This document shows positions 52,504-61,504 of a DNA stretch of 64,000 nt, in pieces. The DNA is taken from contig DDPF01000012.1 in assembly GCA_002342065.1 (NCBI GenBank), forward strand, positions 434,001 through 498,000, written 5' to 3'. The translations under genes were made by a program, and so were the position numbers. The notes beneath the pieces were generated by a model that saw nothing but the letters and a program-made list of their open reading frames with translations, searched no databases and was not told the origin of the DNA. Positions within the stretch are counted from its first letter, which is position 1. Every line of letters starts with the position of its first letter. The DNA is from Bacteroidetes bacterium UBA2475. GTDB taxonomy: Bacteria; Bacteroidota; Bacteroidia; B-17B0; Aurantibacillaceae.

Positions 52504-53319
52504 ATGGAATTTGAAAGATTAAATTCTATTCTACCTTCGGTAATTTCAACTGCAAAAAAAGCCGGCGCCTTCATTCAAAAAGAAAGAGAGAATTTTTCAC
52601 AAGACAAAGTTGAGATAAAAGGTCTTAACGACCTGGTGAGCTATGTTGACAAAACAGCCGAAGCCATCATCGTAAAAGAACTTCAAACAATTTTACCGCA
52701 AGCCGGATTTATAGTTGAAGAAAATACTTTATCAGAAAAAAAAGAATACAATTGGATAGTAGATCCTTTAGATGGTACAACTAATTTTGTGCACGGTATT
52801 TTATGTTACGCAGTTAGTATTGCTCTAGAACATAAAGGTGAAATTATTTTAGGTGTTGTGCTTGAGGTTAGTCGAAACGAATGTTTTTACGCTATTAAAA
52901 ATGGTGGTGCCTTTTTAAATGAAAAACCAATTAAAGTTTCTGCTAATAAAGAATTAAAGGACTGTTTAATAGCAACGGGTTTTCCTATTTATAATTTCGA
53001 AAGAATAGATCCTTATCTTAAAACTTTGGAACAGTTAATGCGAAGTACTCATGGGGTTAGACGAATTGGAGCAGCTGCAGCAGATCTTTGTTATTTAGCT
53101 TGCGGAAGAGTGGATGCTTTTTTTGAATATAACCTAAATTCGTGGGATGTTGCTGCCGGTGTTTTGATCGTAAATGAGGCCGGTGGCAAGGTTTCCGATT
53201 TTAAACTGGGCAATAACTGGCTGTTCGGTAAAGAGCTAATTGCCTCTAATTTGAGTGTTTTTGATAGTTTTTCGGGGTTAATTGTTCTGAATTTCGCGAA
53301 AACCGAGCATTTTCAATAG
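52504..53319 (+). CDS. Inositol monophosphatase family protein (SuhB-like)
   Basis: Mg2+-dependent phosphatase of 271 residues. Metal-binding motifs are EEN (IVEENT near residue 75), DPLDGTTNFVHG near 90-101 and WDVAAGVLIVNEAGG near 220. Members act on inositol phosphates, NADP or 3'-phosphoadenosine phosphate, and the sequence alone does not decide. It is the last gene of the operon that starts with the M13 peptidase. Confidence 0.9.
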   Translation: MEFERLNSILPSVISTAKKAGAFIQKERENFSQDKVEIKGLNDLVSYVDKTAEAIIVKELQTILPQAGFIVEENTLSEKKEYNWIVDPLDGTTNFVHGILCYAVSIALEHKGEIILGVVLEVSRNECFYAIKNGGAFLNEKPIKVSANKELKDCLIATGFPIYNFERIDPYLKTLEQLMRSTHGVRRIGAAAADLCYLACGRVDAFFEYNLNSWDVAAGVLIVNEAGGKVSDFKLGNNWLFGKELIASNLSVFDSFSGLIVLNFAKTEHFQ

Positions 53320-53348
53320 ACTAATGTAAACAACTCGTGAGAATACTT

Positions 53349-53379
53349 TTTGTCTAATTGGAAATTTTTTCTATATTTA
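53349..53379 (+). promoter_or_regulatory. Promoter of the SPOR-domain gene
   Basis: TTTG (53349-53352) and TATATTTA (53372-53379, one mismatch) are 19 bases apart, 44 bases upstream of the ATG. Confidence 0.55.
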
Positions 53380-53423
53380 ATCCCAAATACAAAACTAAAA
53401 CCAGACCTTCTAAATTGTAATTT

Positions 53424-55424
53424 ATGAAACGTATTATTATATACTTGTTCGTGTTGTGCGTAACTACGCTTTATTCTCAAACTACAAATACCAGCCGATG
53501 GAGAAAATCTGAAAAAGATTCAATGGCTAACGCATTTCTACTTTACGAAGAAAAGAATTACAAAATGGCATTGCCTTATTTTGAGAATATCCATAAAGGC
53601 CATCCAAAAGAAGAATTTGTAAAATATGTTTATGGTAAAACATCGCTTTACCGCAGTGATAAATATCCAGATGCATTACGTTTGCTACAGGAAGTTTACG
53701 ATAAAAATCCAAAAGTAGATATTATTGAATATGATCTTGCACGTGCGATGCACTACAATTACAAATTTGATGAGGCTTTGCTAATGGTTGACAGATTTCT
53801 TGCCAACAAACGTACCAAACCGGAAGAAAAACCACAGGCTGAATTTTTGAAAAAATACATTGAGAATGCTAAATATTACAGTGCAAATGCAACACAAGCA
53901 AAAATTACAACTGTTGGTACGCCCATAAACAGTAAGGATGAAGAGTATGTGCCAACAATTTCTGCTGATGAATCGATGATGGTTTTTACTTACACAGGTG
54001 TGAAAAGTAAAGGTGGTAAAATAAATGAAGTTTTAATGACGCCTGACTCTGTTCACGGTATTTATTTAGAAGATGTTTACATGTCAATTAAAGCAAACGA
54101 TCAATGGCAGGCTCCGGTTTCTCTTGATAATATAAATTCTAAAACAAATGATGCTGCTATCTCATTAAGCCAGGATGGTCAGGTTTTATTTATTTATAAA
54201 GATGATGCCGAAGGACATGGCGATATTTATCAAAGTAATTTAGTTGGAGATGTTTTTTCTTTTCCAACAAAACTTAAAGGACAAATAAATACTATTTCGC
54301 AAGAAGGACATTGCTCTTTATCGCCAGACGGTAGAACACTTTATTTTACAAGCGATCGTCCGGGTGGATTTGGTGGCAGGGATATTTACAAAGCAAAACT
54401 ACAGGCAGATTCTACCTGGGGTAATGTAACTAACCTTGGAGACTCTGTAAACACTAAGTACGACGAAGATTCACCTTTTATTCATCCTGATGGCGCTTCA
54501 TTATTCTTTAGTTCTAATGGTCCAAAAAGTAGCGGAGGCCATGATATTTTCAGAGCTTATATGGAACCAAGTGATTCATCTTTCAAAAAAGTTGAGAACT
54601 TAAGTTTCCCGATCAATACGCCTGATGATGATAAATATTTTGTACTTGCTGCAAATGGAACAAGAGGTTATTACAGCAGTGGAAGAGCCGGTGGCGAAGG
54701 TTTAAATGATATTTATTTAGTTGAGACGGGATTTGAAGCTAAAAAGCCTGTATTGTTATTTGTAAAAGGTAAAGTTACTTTTGATGGCGCACCGATAGAG
54801 TCTACAGTAAAAGTAGAAGTTACTTCTAAAAATAACGCAGTGTTTAATATCGTTAAAACAATTCCTTCCAGTGGTAATTATATGATCTCAATGCCTCCGG
54901 GACAATCGTATAAAATTATTTATTCTTATAAAGATGAAAAGCCAAAAACATTTGAATTTGATGCTTCACAAATTACTGCTTATACAGAAAAGATCGTAGA
55001 CATTAAGTTTGAAACACCAAAGGATACAATTCCGGTTGCGGCAATTGTACCTGGTAAAGCTTTACCGAATGAATTTGATAAAGAAGCAATTACTTTATTG
55101 CAGAAAAAAATAAGTAAATATTCTGCTGCATACGGAAAGATCTCTGCAGAAGGATTAGAATATAAGGTTCAGGTTGCGGCATTTAAAAATCCTAAAAATT
55201 ATAAATTCAAACACTTAAAAGGTTTAGGTAAAATTGATAAATTACTTTTAGGTGATGGCATTACCAGGATAACTATTAATGGCACATTTAAAACTTTAGA
55301 AGCTGCCTGGATCCATAACAAAAAAGTAATTAAAGCAGGCCAGGACGATGCCTTTGTAACTGTGTTATACCAAGGAAAACGCATTATGTTAGAGGAGCTT
55401 GTTAAAATGGGACTTTATAAATAG
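53424..55424 (+). CDS. TPR/PD40-propeller/CRD protein with C-terminal SPOR domain
   Basis: Exported envelope protein of 666 residues built like the PorE-like protein at 42398-44458. It has a signal peptide (ends TLYSQ), TPR repeats (30-150), PD40 propeller (160-440; SLSPDGRTLYFTSDRPGG and FIHPDGASLFFSSNGPKS) and a regulatory beta domain (440-540). The end differs: instead of OmpA there is a SPOR-type domain from about residue 576 (YKVQVAAFKN ... ITINGTFKTLEAAWIHNKKV), which binds glycan strands stripped of peptides. It is a single gene with its own promoter and terminator. A structural or T9SS-related role is inferred. Confidence 0.83.
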   Translation: MKRIIIYLFVLCVTTLYSQTTNTSRWRKSEKDSMANAFLLYEEKNYKMALPYFENIHKGHPKEEFVKYVYGKTSLYRSDKYPDALRLLQEVYDKNPKVDIIEYDLARAMHYNYKFDEALLMVDRFLANKRTKPEEKPQAEFLKKYIENAKYYSANATQAKITTVGTPINSKDEEYVPTISADESMMVFTYTGVKSKGGKINEVLMTPDSVHGIYLEDVYMSIKANDQWQAPVSLDNINSKTNDAAISLSQDGQVLFIYKDDAEGHGDIYQSNLVGDVFSFPTKLKGQINTISQEGHCSLSPDGRTLYFTSDRPGGFGGRDIYKAKLQADSTWGNVTNLGDSVNTKYDEDSPFIHPDGASLFFSSNGPKSSGGHDIFRAYMEPSDSSFKKVENLSFPINTPDDDKYFVLAANGTRGYYSSGRAGGEGLNDIYLVETGFEAKKPVLLFVKGKVTFDGAPIESTVKVEVTSKNNAVFNIVKTIPSSGNYMISMPPGQSYKIIYSYKDEKPKTFEFDASQITAYTEKIVDIKFETPKDTIPVAAIVPGKALPNEFDKEAITLLQKKISKYSAAYGKISAEGLEYKVQVAAFKNPKNYKFKHLKGLGKIDKLLLGDGITRITINGTFKTLEAAWIHNKKVIKAGQDDAFVTVLYQGKRIMLEELVKMGLYK

Positions 55425-55438
55425 AATTGATATTAAAA

Positions 55439-55474
55439 TAAAAAGCCTGCACGTAAAACATGCAGGCTTTTTTA
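55439..55474. terminator. Bidirectional terminator between convergent genes
   Basis: An 11-bp stem (AAAAGCCTGCA/TGCAGGCTTTT) with a 9-base loop has T runs at both ends. It serves the SPOR-domain gene and the opposite small gene. Confidence 0.9.
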
Positions 55475-55487
55475 TGCAAAATTTATT

Positions 55488-56153
55488 TTAGTAAACAACA
55501 ATATAACTTATACGTTGCTCTTTTTCATTATCGAGGTACATGAAAATATAAGGCTCTTCACTTATTGAATACAAACCATCAATAACAGTGGAAATAGATG
55601 TTGGACCGAAATCAATATTAAACAATTTAATTTCCTGTTTTTGATAATTAGCATCTTCGGGAAGTATTTTTTTGTCGGCAGAAACATTAACACCGTTTAT
55701 TTTTAATATGCCTTTAAATGCATTTTCAGGAGAGAAAGGAGTCGCTCGAGTATTAGTAAACATTCTTTTATTTTTAAAATGAATACTAAAGCGCTCAGGT
55801 TCCTCCGTGATTGATAAACCATTACTTGTATAAAACATTATGCCAAGTTGATCATAAATATAATAGTAATCCTTTACTACAATAGGTGTAGATGTTTTTG
55901 GCATATTATCGGTACCAAACTCTTCGTAATACGAATTGAATATGTGTGTTTTTATACGATCAGGCTTGCCTAACACCGCTTCAATATCTTTTAGTTTATA
56001 TGATATTAAAAAATCATCGTTTAAACGGATACTTGTATCTAACATATTGATCCTTATATCCAGTTTGGTAATACTTACACCGGCGCTATCTTGGCCACAA
56101 ACAGAAAGTGAAGCAAAAAGAATTGTCACTAGAAGATAAAAGAAATTTTTCAT
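55488..56153 (-). CDS. Secreted protein of unknown function
   Basis: A 221-residue protein with a signal peptide (MKNFFYLLVTILFASLSVCG). I do not recognise the family with certainty. It has a pattern seen in some hypothetical Bacteroidota proteins: KLKDIEAVLGKPDRIK, DYYYIYDQLGIMFYTSNG and a C-terminal PYIFMYLDNEKEQRISYIVV. The alternation suggests an all-beta fold. I start at the ATG; a TTG nine codons upstream is possible. It lies downstream of prmA on the same strand. Confidence 0.6.
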   Translation of the reverse strand: MKNFFYLLVTILFASLSVCGQDSAGVSITKLDIRINMLDTSIRLNDDFLISYKLKDIEAVLGKPDRIKTHIFNSYYEEFGTDNMPKTSTPIVVKDYYYIYDQLGIMFYTSNGLSITEEPERFSIHFKNKRMFTNTRATPFSPENAFKGILKINGVNVSADKKILPEDANYQKQEIKLFNIDFGPTSISTVIDGLYSISEEPYIFMYLDNEKEQRISYIVVY

Positions 56154-56190
56154 TTTGTGATATGACGCGTTATAAGTCAAGCTAGTTATT

Positions 56191-57018
56191 TTATTCTTTC
56201 TCTAACAACATCATCGCCCACTCGTTTTCATTTTTATAAGACTGGAATTTTAAATTTTGTTTTGCTGCCACTTCTTTTAACTCGTCCATATCGGTAGTAA
56301 AAAAACCACTTAAAAATAATTTGCCTCCGGTTTTTAATTTTTTTGAATAAACTGGCAAATGCATTTTTAAAATATTCTTATTAATGTTGGCAATAATAAT
56401 ATCAAAAGGTTGTTCTTTTTCCAACAGGTCAACATCTCCTTTTTTTACGATTATCTCTTTACAGTTATTTGTAGCGCAATTCTCAATACTGTTCTCTACA
56501 CTCCACTCATCTATATCAATTGCTAAAATATCTTTAGCTCCTAAGAACTGCGCTAAAATGGCCAGTATGCCGGTTCCACAACCCATGTCTAAAACACGTT
56601 TATCTTTAAAATCAGTTTCATACATAGCCTTACAAACCAAACGTGTTGTTTGGTGATGACCAGTACCAAAACTCATTTTTGGCATGATCACAATTTCGTG
56701 CTTAAAGTTTTTGTTTTTTCCATGGAATGGTGCGCGAATAAAAAGAAGATCATCAACTGTTACAGGCTCAAAATTCTTTTCCCATTCGGCATTCCAATTA
56801 GTGAGCGGAATTTTTTTTATCTCACAGCTAAAAGTAAAATCATCAAATACAAAATTGCTAAGGTCGATACCTGCAGCATGTTCTTCTTTAATGTAAGCAG
56901 TAAATCCTGTATCGTTAAAATCAAAACTCTCAAATCCAAGATCAGAGATAACTGCCATTAAAATTTCGGAGCCGGGCTCGGTTGGTTTAACCGTGAACTG
57001 GTAACTTAAATAACTCAT
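56191..57018 (-). CDS. prmA: Ribosomal protein L11 methyltransferase
   Basis: SAM-dependent enzyme that trimethylates ribosomal protein L11. The N-terminal substrate-recognition domain is followed by the methyltransferase motif VLDMGCGTGILAILAQFLGA, then DILAIDIDEWSVENS and IIIANINKNILKMH, where the usual catalytic NPPY-like loop is NINK as in PrmA. The segment IVMPKMSFGTGHHQTT is diagnostic. It has 275 residues. An inverted-repeat element lies upstream, between it and tpiA. Confidence 0.94.
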   Translation of the reverse strand: MSYLSYQFTVKPTEPGSEILMAVISDLGFESFDFNDTGFTAYIKEEHAAGIDLSNFVFDDFTFSCEIKKIPLTNWNAEWEKNFEPVTVDDLLFIRAPFHGKNKNFKHEIVIMPKMSFGTGHHQTTRLVCKAMYETDFKDKRVLDMGCGTGILAILAQFLGAKDILAIDIDEWSVENSIENCATNNCKEIIVKKGDVDLLEKEQPFDIIIANINKNILKMHLPVYSKKLKTGGKLFLSGFFTTDMDELKEVAAKQNLKFQSYKNENEWAMMLLEKE

Positions 57019-57034
57019 TTTTTATTTTGGTTTT

Positions 57035-57108
57035 TGCCGCGAAGTCCCTAAGGCAGAAAGCTTCACTAAGTTCTTTGTGTTTCTTTGTGGCATTGTGTCT
57101 TTGTGGCA
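57035..57108. repeat. Inverted-repeat element, CACAAAG type
   Basis: The left arm (TGCCGCGAAGTCCCTAAGG) and reversed right arm (TGCCACAAAGACACAATGC) share about two thirds of their bases over 36 positions. It lies five bases after the tpiA stop and 16 bases upstream of the prmA start on the same strand. Confidence 0.65.
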
Positions 57109-57112
57109 ATTA

Positions 57113-57871
57113 TTAAAATGAAGAAATGATTTTACAAAAATCTGCCGCCTTTAAACTGGCGCCACCAATTAAACCGCCGTCAACATCAGCACATGAAAAT
57201 AATTCTTTTGCATTTTGCGCGTTGCAGCTTCCCCCATATAAAATTGGAATGTTTTGCGCTAAAGAAGGTGAAAATAATTCAGCTATAATTTTACGAATGT
57301 AAGCGTGCATTTCCTGCGCTTGTTGCGGTGTAGCAGTTTCGCCGGTACCAATGGCCCAAACAGGTTCGTAGGCTAAATACACTTTATTTAATTCGCTTTC
57401 AGAAAAATTCTTAAGAACATTTTCTAATTGTTTTTTTACTGTTTCAAAATGTTTACCACTTTTTCTTTCTTCAAGTTGTTCGCCAAAACAAAAAATTACC
57501 TGTAAATTATTTTTTAATGCGTTCTGAATTTTTGAAATTAATTGCTCATCACTTTCTTTAAAAAAAGTTCTTCTTTCGCTGTGTCCAACCAAAACAAATT
57601 TACAACCAACCGAACTTAACATCTCAGCAGAAACTTCGCCGGTAAAAGCGCCTTTACTATGTTCGCTACAATTTTGTGCGCCAACAAAAAAAGTGTTTTC
57701 GTTTGCTAAACTATCGCTTGCATTTTTTAAAAAAGTAAAGGGTGGGAAAATTATTTTTTCAATAGCAGAAAATTGTTCCGATCCTTTTTTTATTTCAGTG
57801 ATCAAACTAAGCGCCTCGTTTAAATTGGTGTTCATTTTCCAATTACCGGCTACTATTTTTTTTCTGCCCAT
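57113..57871 (-). CDS. tpiA: Triosephosphate isomerase
   Basis: Glycolytic enzyme interconverting dihydroxyacetone phosphate and glyceraldehyde 3-phosphate. The catalytic residues are Lys in GNWKMN (residue 12), His in GHSERR and Glu in AYEPVWAIGTG; the phosphate loop is ILYGGSCNAQN and GLIGGASL. The 252 residues are normal. It is seven bases downstream of the permease gene. Confidence 0.97.
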   Translation of the reverse strand: MGRKKIVAGNWKMNTNLNEALSLITEIKKGSEQFSAIEKIIFPPFTFLKNASDSLANENTFFVGAQNCSEHSKGAFTGEVSAEMLSSVGCKFVLVGHSERRTFFKESDEQLISKIQNALKNNLQVIFCFGEQLEERKSGKHFETVKKQLENVLKNFSESELNKVYLAYEPVWAIGTGETATPQQAQEMHAYIRKIIAELFSPSLAQNIPILYGGSCNAQNAKELFSCADVDGGLIGGASLKAADFCKIISSF

Positions 57872-57878
57872 GTAAATT

Positions 57879-58958
57879 TTATTTTACTCTAACACGCGGA
57901 TCAAGGATACCGTAAATAATATCCACAACAATATTAATTCCAACAAATATGGTGGCAAAAATTAAAGTGGCGCCCATTACAACTGGCAGATCGTTCTTGC
58001 TTAATGCTTCTACTACTTCATAGCCAATACCTTTCCAGCTAAAGATCTTTTCTACGAAAACCGCACCGGCCATTAAACCTGCGAACCAGCCAGAAATGGC
58101 TGTAACTACGGGGTTTAAGGCGTTTTTGAGCGCGTGTTTTACTATTATCTTTCTATAGCTTAAACCCTTAGCCCTGGCTGTTCTGATGTAATCCTGCGAT
58201 AATACGTCTAATAAAGAACTCCTCGTTAACTGGATAATTATACTTAAAGGGCGCATGCCCAGTGTAATTGCGGGCAATATAAGGTTCTTTAATTTTAAAG
58301 TTTCACCGTTCCAAACGTCAATATCGTATAAACTACCCGAAGGATCGAGGCCTGTGTACTTAGACAAAACATAGCCGAAAAGCCAGGCCACAATTAAACC
58401 TACTAAAAAAGAGGGTGCACTCATACCAAATACAGTGGCTAAAACAAACACTATCCGGTCAAAAAATGAGTTTTTGCGGGTAGCTGTCAATATTCCAAAA
58501 AATATACCAACTACAGAGGCAATAATGATGGCAGCAAAGGCCAATACAGCGGTTTCGGGTAATGTATCTTTAATTATCTCGGTAACATCTCGCTTGGTAA
58601 TGTAACTCCGGCGCAGATAAGGCCACTTAAAAACAACAACCTTCTCTGTACCTACTGTAAACAGGGCAAGCCACGAATATTTTTCAGGATTTAAGAACCA
58701 CAAACTCTTGTTATTCTTGTAATTATGAACCGAAATTGGAGAGAGATCATTAAGGTAATGACTGTATTGTACTATGATGGGTCTGTTGGTCCCTAAGTCA
58801 CGGTGAATGGCCTCTACAGCCTCTTTGTTGGCCCTTTGGCCAAGCATAATTGTGGCAGGGTCGCCGGGTAGAACATTAAACAAAAAGAATATGGTGGTGA
58901 TTACACCAAAAAGCACCAAAATGCCATAAAAAAATTTTGAAAGAATAAATTTTACCAC
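57879..58958 (-). CDS. DppB/OppB-type ABC transporter permease, without partner genes
   Basis: Inner-membrane permease with a BPD_transp_1 domain of the peptide/nickel type. About six spans are visible. The N-terminus FLFNVLPGDPATIMLGQRA, the coupling loop DYIRTARAKGLSYRKIIVKHALKNAL (in parts) and the end IVDIIYGILDPRVRVK are typical. I prefer the GTG at 58958 (MVKFILSKFF, 359 residues), which matches relatives; an ATG at 59054 would add 32 residues overlapping the promoter region. No second permease, ATPase or binding protein lies beside it. Confidence 0.85.
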   Translation of the reverse strand: MVKFILSKFFYGILVLFGVITTIFFLFNVLPGDPATIMLGQRANKEAVEAIHRDLGTNRPIIVQYSHYLNDLSPISVHNYKNNKSLWFLNPEKYSWLALFTVGTEKVVVFKWPYLRRSYITKRDVTEIIKDTLPETAVLAFAAIIIASVVGIFFGILTATRKNSFFDRIVFVLATVFGMSAPSFLVGLIVAWLFGYVLSKYTGLDPSGSLYDIDVWNGETLKLKNLILPAITLGMRPLSIIIQLTRSSLLDVLSQDYIRTARAKGLSYRKIIVKHALKNALNPVVTAISGWFAGLMAGAVFVEKIFSWKGIGYEVVEALSKNDLPVVMGATLIFATIFVGINIVVDIIYGILDPRVRVK

Positions 58959-59060
58959 AGTTAAAAAAGTACAAGCGCTAAGATAATTATTTATATTTAT
59001 GAATAGAAACTGTTTTAGATAAAGTTTATTTTTGTACCCATAAGATTTTGCCATTTTTTC

Positions 59061-61358
59061 TTGAAAAAAACCATAAATACTGTAATTTTTTTGCTCTTTT
59101 TGCTTACTAATGGACCTTTAAAAGCTCAAAAAGTTGGTTTGGTTTTAAGTGGTGGTGGTGCCAGCGGCCTCTCTCATATTGGAGTGTTAAGAGCTTTAGA
59201 AGAAAATGGCATTCCGGTTGATTATATTTCCGGTACTTCTATCGGCAGTTTAATTGGTGCTTATTATGCTATTGGATATTCGCCAAAAGAAATAGAATTT
59301 TTGGTTAAAACCACCTTTTTTCAGAGTATCACCAAAGGCGATCTACCCGCAAAATATGAATATATGGTGAAGAAACGTGATGATTATGCATCATGGCTCA
59401 CTTTTAAATTAGACTTCAGAGATCACTACCTTAAGAATTTACCTACAAACGTTATCAATTCAATTCCTATTGATTATTATTTAATGGAAACATTTACCGG
59501 TGTATCCAATTCGGTAAATAATAATTTCGATAGTTTATTTGTTCCATATCGTTGTGTTGCTTCTGATGTTGAACACAAAAAATCAATAACGTTCAAAAAA
59601 GGAGATCTGCCAAGTAGGGTAAGAGCAAGTATGAGTTATCCTTTTTATTTACGTCCAATTTCAATTGATGGTAAATTATTATTTGATGGAGGATTGTATA
59701 ACAATTTTCCAACCGATGTAATGTATAATGATTTTAATCCTGATTTTATTATTGGTTCTAATGTGGCCGAAAAAAATCTGCCACCCGATGATGATAATTT
59801 ATACATGCAATTAAGGAATTTATTAATGAACCAAACAAATTTTGATCCTGTTTGCGAAAACGGCGTTTTAATTCAACCATGGAGCGATGTAAGCATCTTT
59901 AATTTTGATGATGCCACAAGGCTTATAGATAGTGGTTATTATGCCACGTTAAGGGCTATACCGCAAATAAGAAAACAAATTGAACGGCAAGTGTACGCAA
60001 AAGATCTTGAAGCGAAACGGACAAGATTTAAGGAGTATCAAAAATTGGAAAATATTACTTACGATAATTTAGAGGTTAATGGCTATACAAAAAGTCAAAC
60101 AAAATTTATTTCTAACAGTCTTTTTTACAAGAACAAACCTTTTACAATTGATCAATTAAAAAAACGTTATTTCAGATTGGCAGGTGATGATAAGATAAAA
60201 AATATTTTTCCCATCTCAACCATTGATTCGGTAACAAAAAAATACACATTGAAATTAAATGGTAAAAAGGAAAAACCTTTCTATGTGGATGCAGGCGCAA
60301 TACTCTCTAACAGGCCAATTAGCGAGGCTTTTATAGGGATACAATATAACCGCTTAGGCAAAATAGGTACAAGTTTTTACGCCAATGGCTATCTCGGGAA
60401 ATTATATTCCGGAACACATTCGCACATACGTTTTGATTTTCCTGGAAAAAACCCTTTTTATGTGGAACCTTCTTTTACTTACTCGCGTTGGGATTATTAT
60501 AGTAGCAGTGTTTTGTTCTATGATTTCTTAACACCTGCATTTTTGATCCAGGAAGATAAATTTGGTGAGGTAAAAATTGGTGTGCCCGTGGGAAATATTT
60601 CGCAGGCCAATTTTGCAGCGGGTTATACCGAGTGGACTAATCAGTATTATCAAATTGATAATTTTACGCGATTAGATACAACCGACAAAACGTATTTTGA
60701 TTATGCCTATTTACAAAGCAATTATACAATAAATACACTTAACCGTAAGATGTATGCAACAGAAGGTACCTTCTTAAATGTACGCGCAAGGTATTTACAA
60801 GGCAGGGAGAGCCACCTACCGGGCAATACAAGTATTGATACTTTAGAGTTCAGGAATATTATGCAACCTGCCTGGCTACAATTAAAATTAACCATTGATA
60901 AATATTTTAAAACAGCAAAGGCCTTTAAAATTGGCCTCTTTGGCGAAGCCGTTTATTCTACTCAAAGTTTTTTTAGTAATTACCAGGCAACCATTTTATC
61001 TACTCCTGCTTTTAATCCAACACCCGAAAGCCAAACATTTTTTATTGATGCATACCGGGCGCACAAATATTTAGCAGGGGGTTTAAAAATTGTTGGCACA
61101 CCGGCAAAGAACCTTGATTTAAGAGCTGAAGCGTATTTATTTCAACCTATCGAATCGATTTTAAAAACAAGTGACGGTGGTTCAAAATATAGCACGCCCT
61201 TTCTTTATCGTTATTTCTCGGGCTTAGCTGCGGCGGTTTATAACAGCCCTATTGGACCAATTAGTGTGGGCGTAAATTATTATGACCAGAACGATAATTC
61301 ATTCTCGTTCTTTTTTCACATCGGTTATATTATTTTTAATCGTAAGTCGATCGATTGA
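59061..61358 (+). CDS. Patatin-like phospholipase with C-terminal outer-membrane barrel
   Basis: Exported protein (765 residues) combining a patatin lipase and a surface-antigen-type barrel, the plan of type Vd autotransporters such as PlpD. The signal peptide ends at LKAQ. The oxyanion motif is GGGASG (31-36), the nucleophile Ser60 in GTSIGS, and the catalytic Asp209 in DGG, so the dyad is intact. A POTRA-like segment follows (NLEVNGYTKSQTKFISNSLF), then a beta-rich barrel of about 400 residues. The start is TTG. It is divergent from the permease gene. Confidence 0.88.
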   Translation: MKKTINTVIFLLFLLTNGPLKAQKVGLVLSGGGASGLSHIGVLRALEENGIPVDYISGTSIGSLIGAYYAIGYSPKEIEFLVKTTFFQSITKGDLPAKYEYMVKKRDDYASWLTFKLDFRDHYLKNLPTNVINSIPIDYYLMETFTGVSNSVNNNFDSLFVPYRCVASDVEHKKSITFKKGDLPSRVRASMSYPFYLRPISIDGKLLFDGGLYNNFPTDVMYNDFNPDFIIGSNVAEKNLPPDDDNLYMQLRNLLMNQTNFDPVCENGVLIQPWSDVSIFNFDDATRLIDSGYYATLRAIPQIRKQIERQVYAKDLEAKRTRFKEYQKLENITYDNLEVNGYTKSQTKFISNSLFYKNKPFTIDQLKKRYFRLAGDDKIKNIFPISTIDSVTKKYTLKLNGKKEKPFYVDAGAILSNRPISEAFIGIQYNRLGKIGTSFYANGYLGKLYSGTHSHIRFDFPGKNPFYVEPSFTYSRWDYYSSSVLFYDFLTPAFLIQEDKFGEVKIGVPVGNISQANFAAGYTEWTNQYYQIDNFTRLDTTDKTYFDYAYLQSNYTINTLNRKMYATEGTFLNVRARYLQGRESHLPGNTSIDTLEFRNIMQPAWLQLKLTIDKYFKTAKAFKIGLFGEAVYSTQSFFSNYQATILSTPAFNPTPESQTFFIDAYRAHKYLAGGLKIVGTPAKNLDLRAEAYLFQPIESILKTSDGGSKYSTPFLYRYFSGLAAAVYNSPIGPISVGVNYYDQNDNSFSFFFHIGYIIFNRKSID

Positions 61359-61360
61359 AA

Positions 61361-61504
61361 TTTTAAACCACATAGGCACATATAGAAAAGTTATACCACG
61401 CGCTCAGAAAAGTTCCACAATAGATTTTTTCGCTTCGCGAAAAAAGTCTATGTTTTTCTCTGAGCACAAAGTTTAGTTTCTAATTCTATGATTCTATGTG
61501 GTTA
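61361..61504. repeat. Nested inverted-repeat element, CACATAG type
   Basis: Outer ends AACCACATAGGCACATA and (reversed) TTAACCACATAGAATCATAG pair. Inside are GCTCAGA/TCTGAGC and a perfect 9-bp stem TTTTTTCGC/GCGAAAAAA (61425-61445). It starts three bases after the patatin gene, and its right end supplies the stop codon of the GT39-like gene on the opposite strand. Confidence 0.8.
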
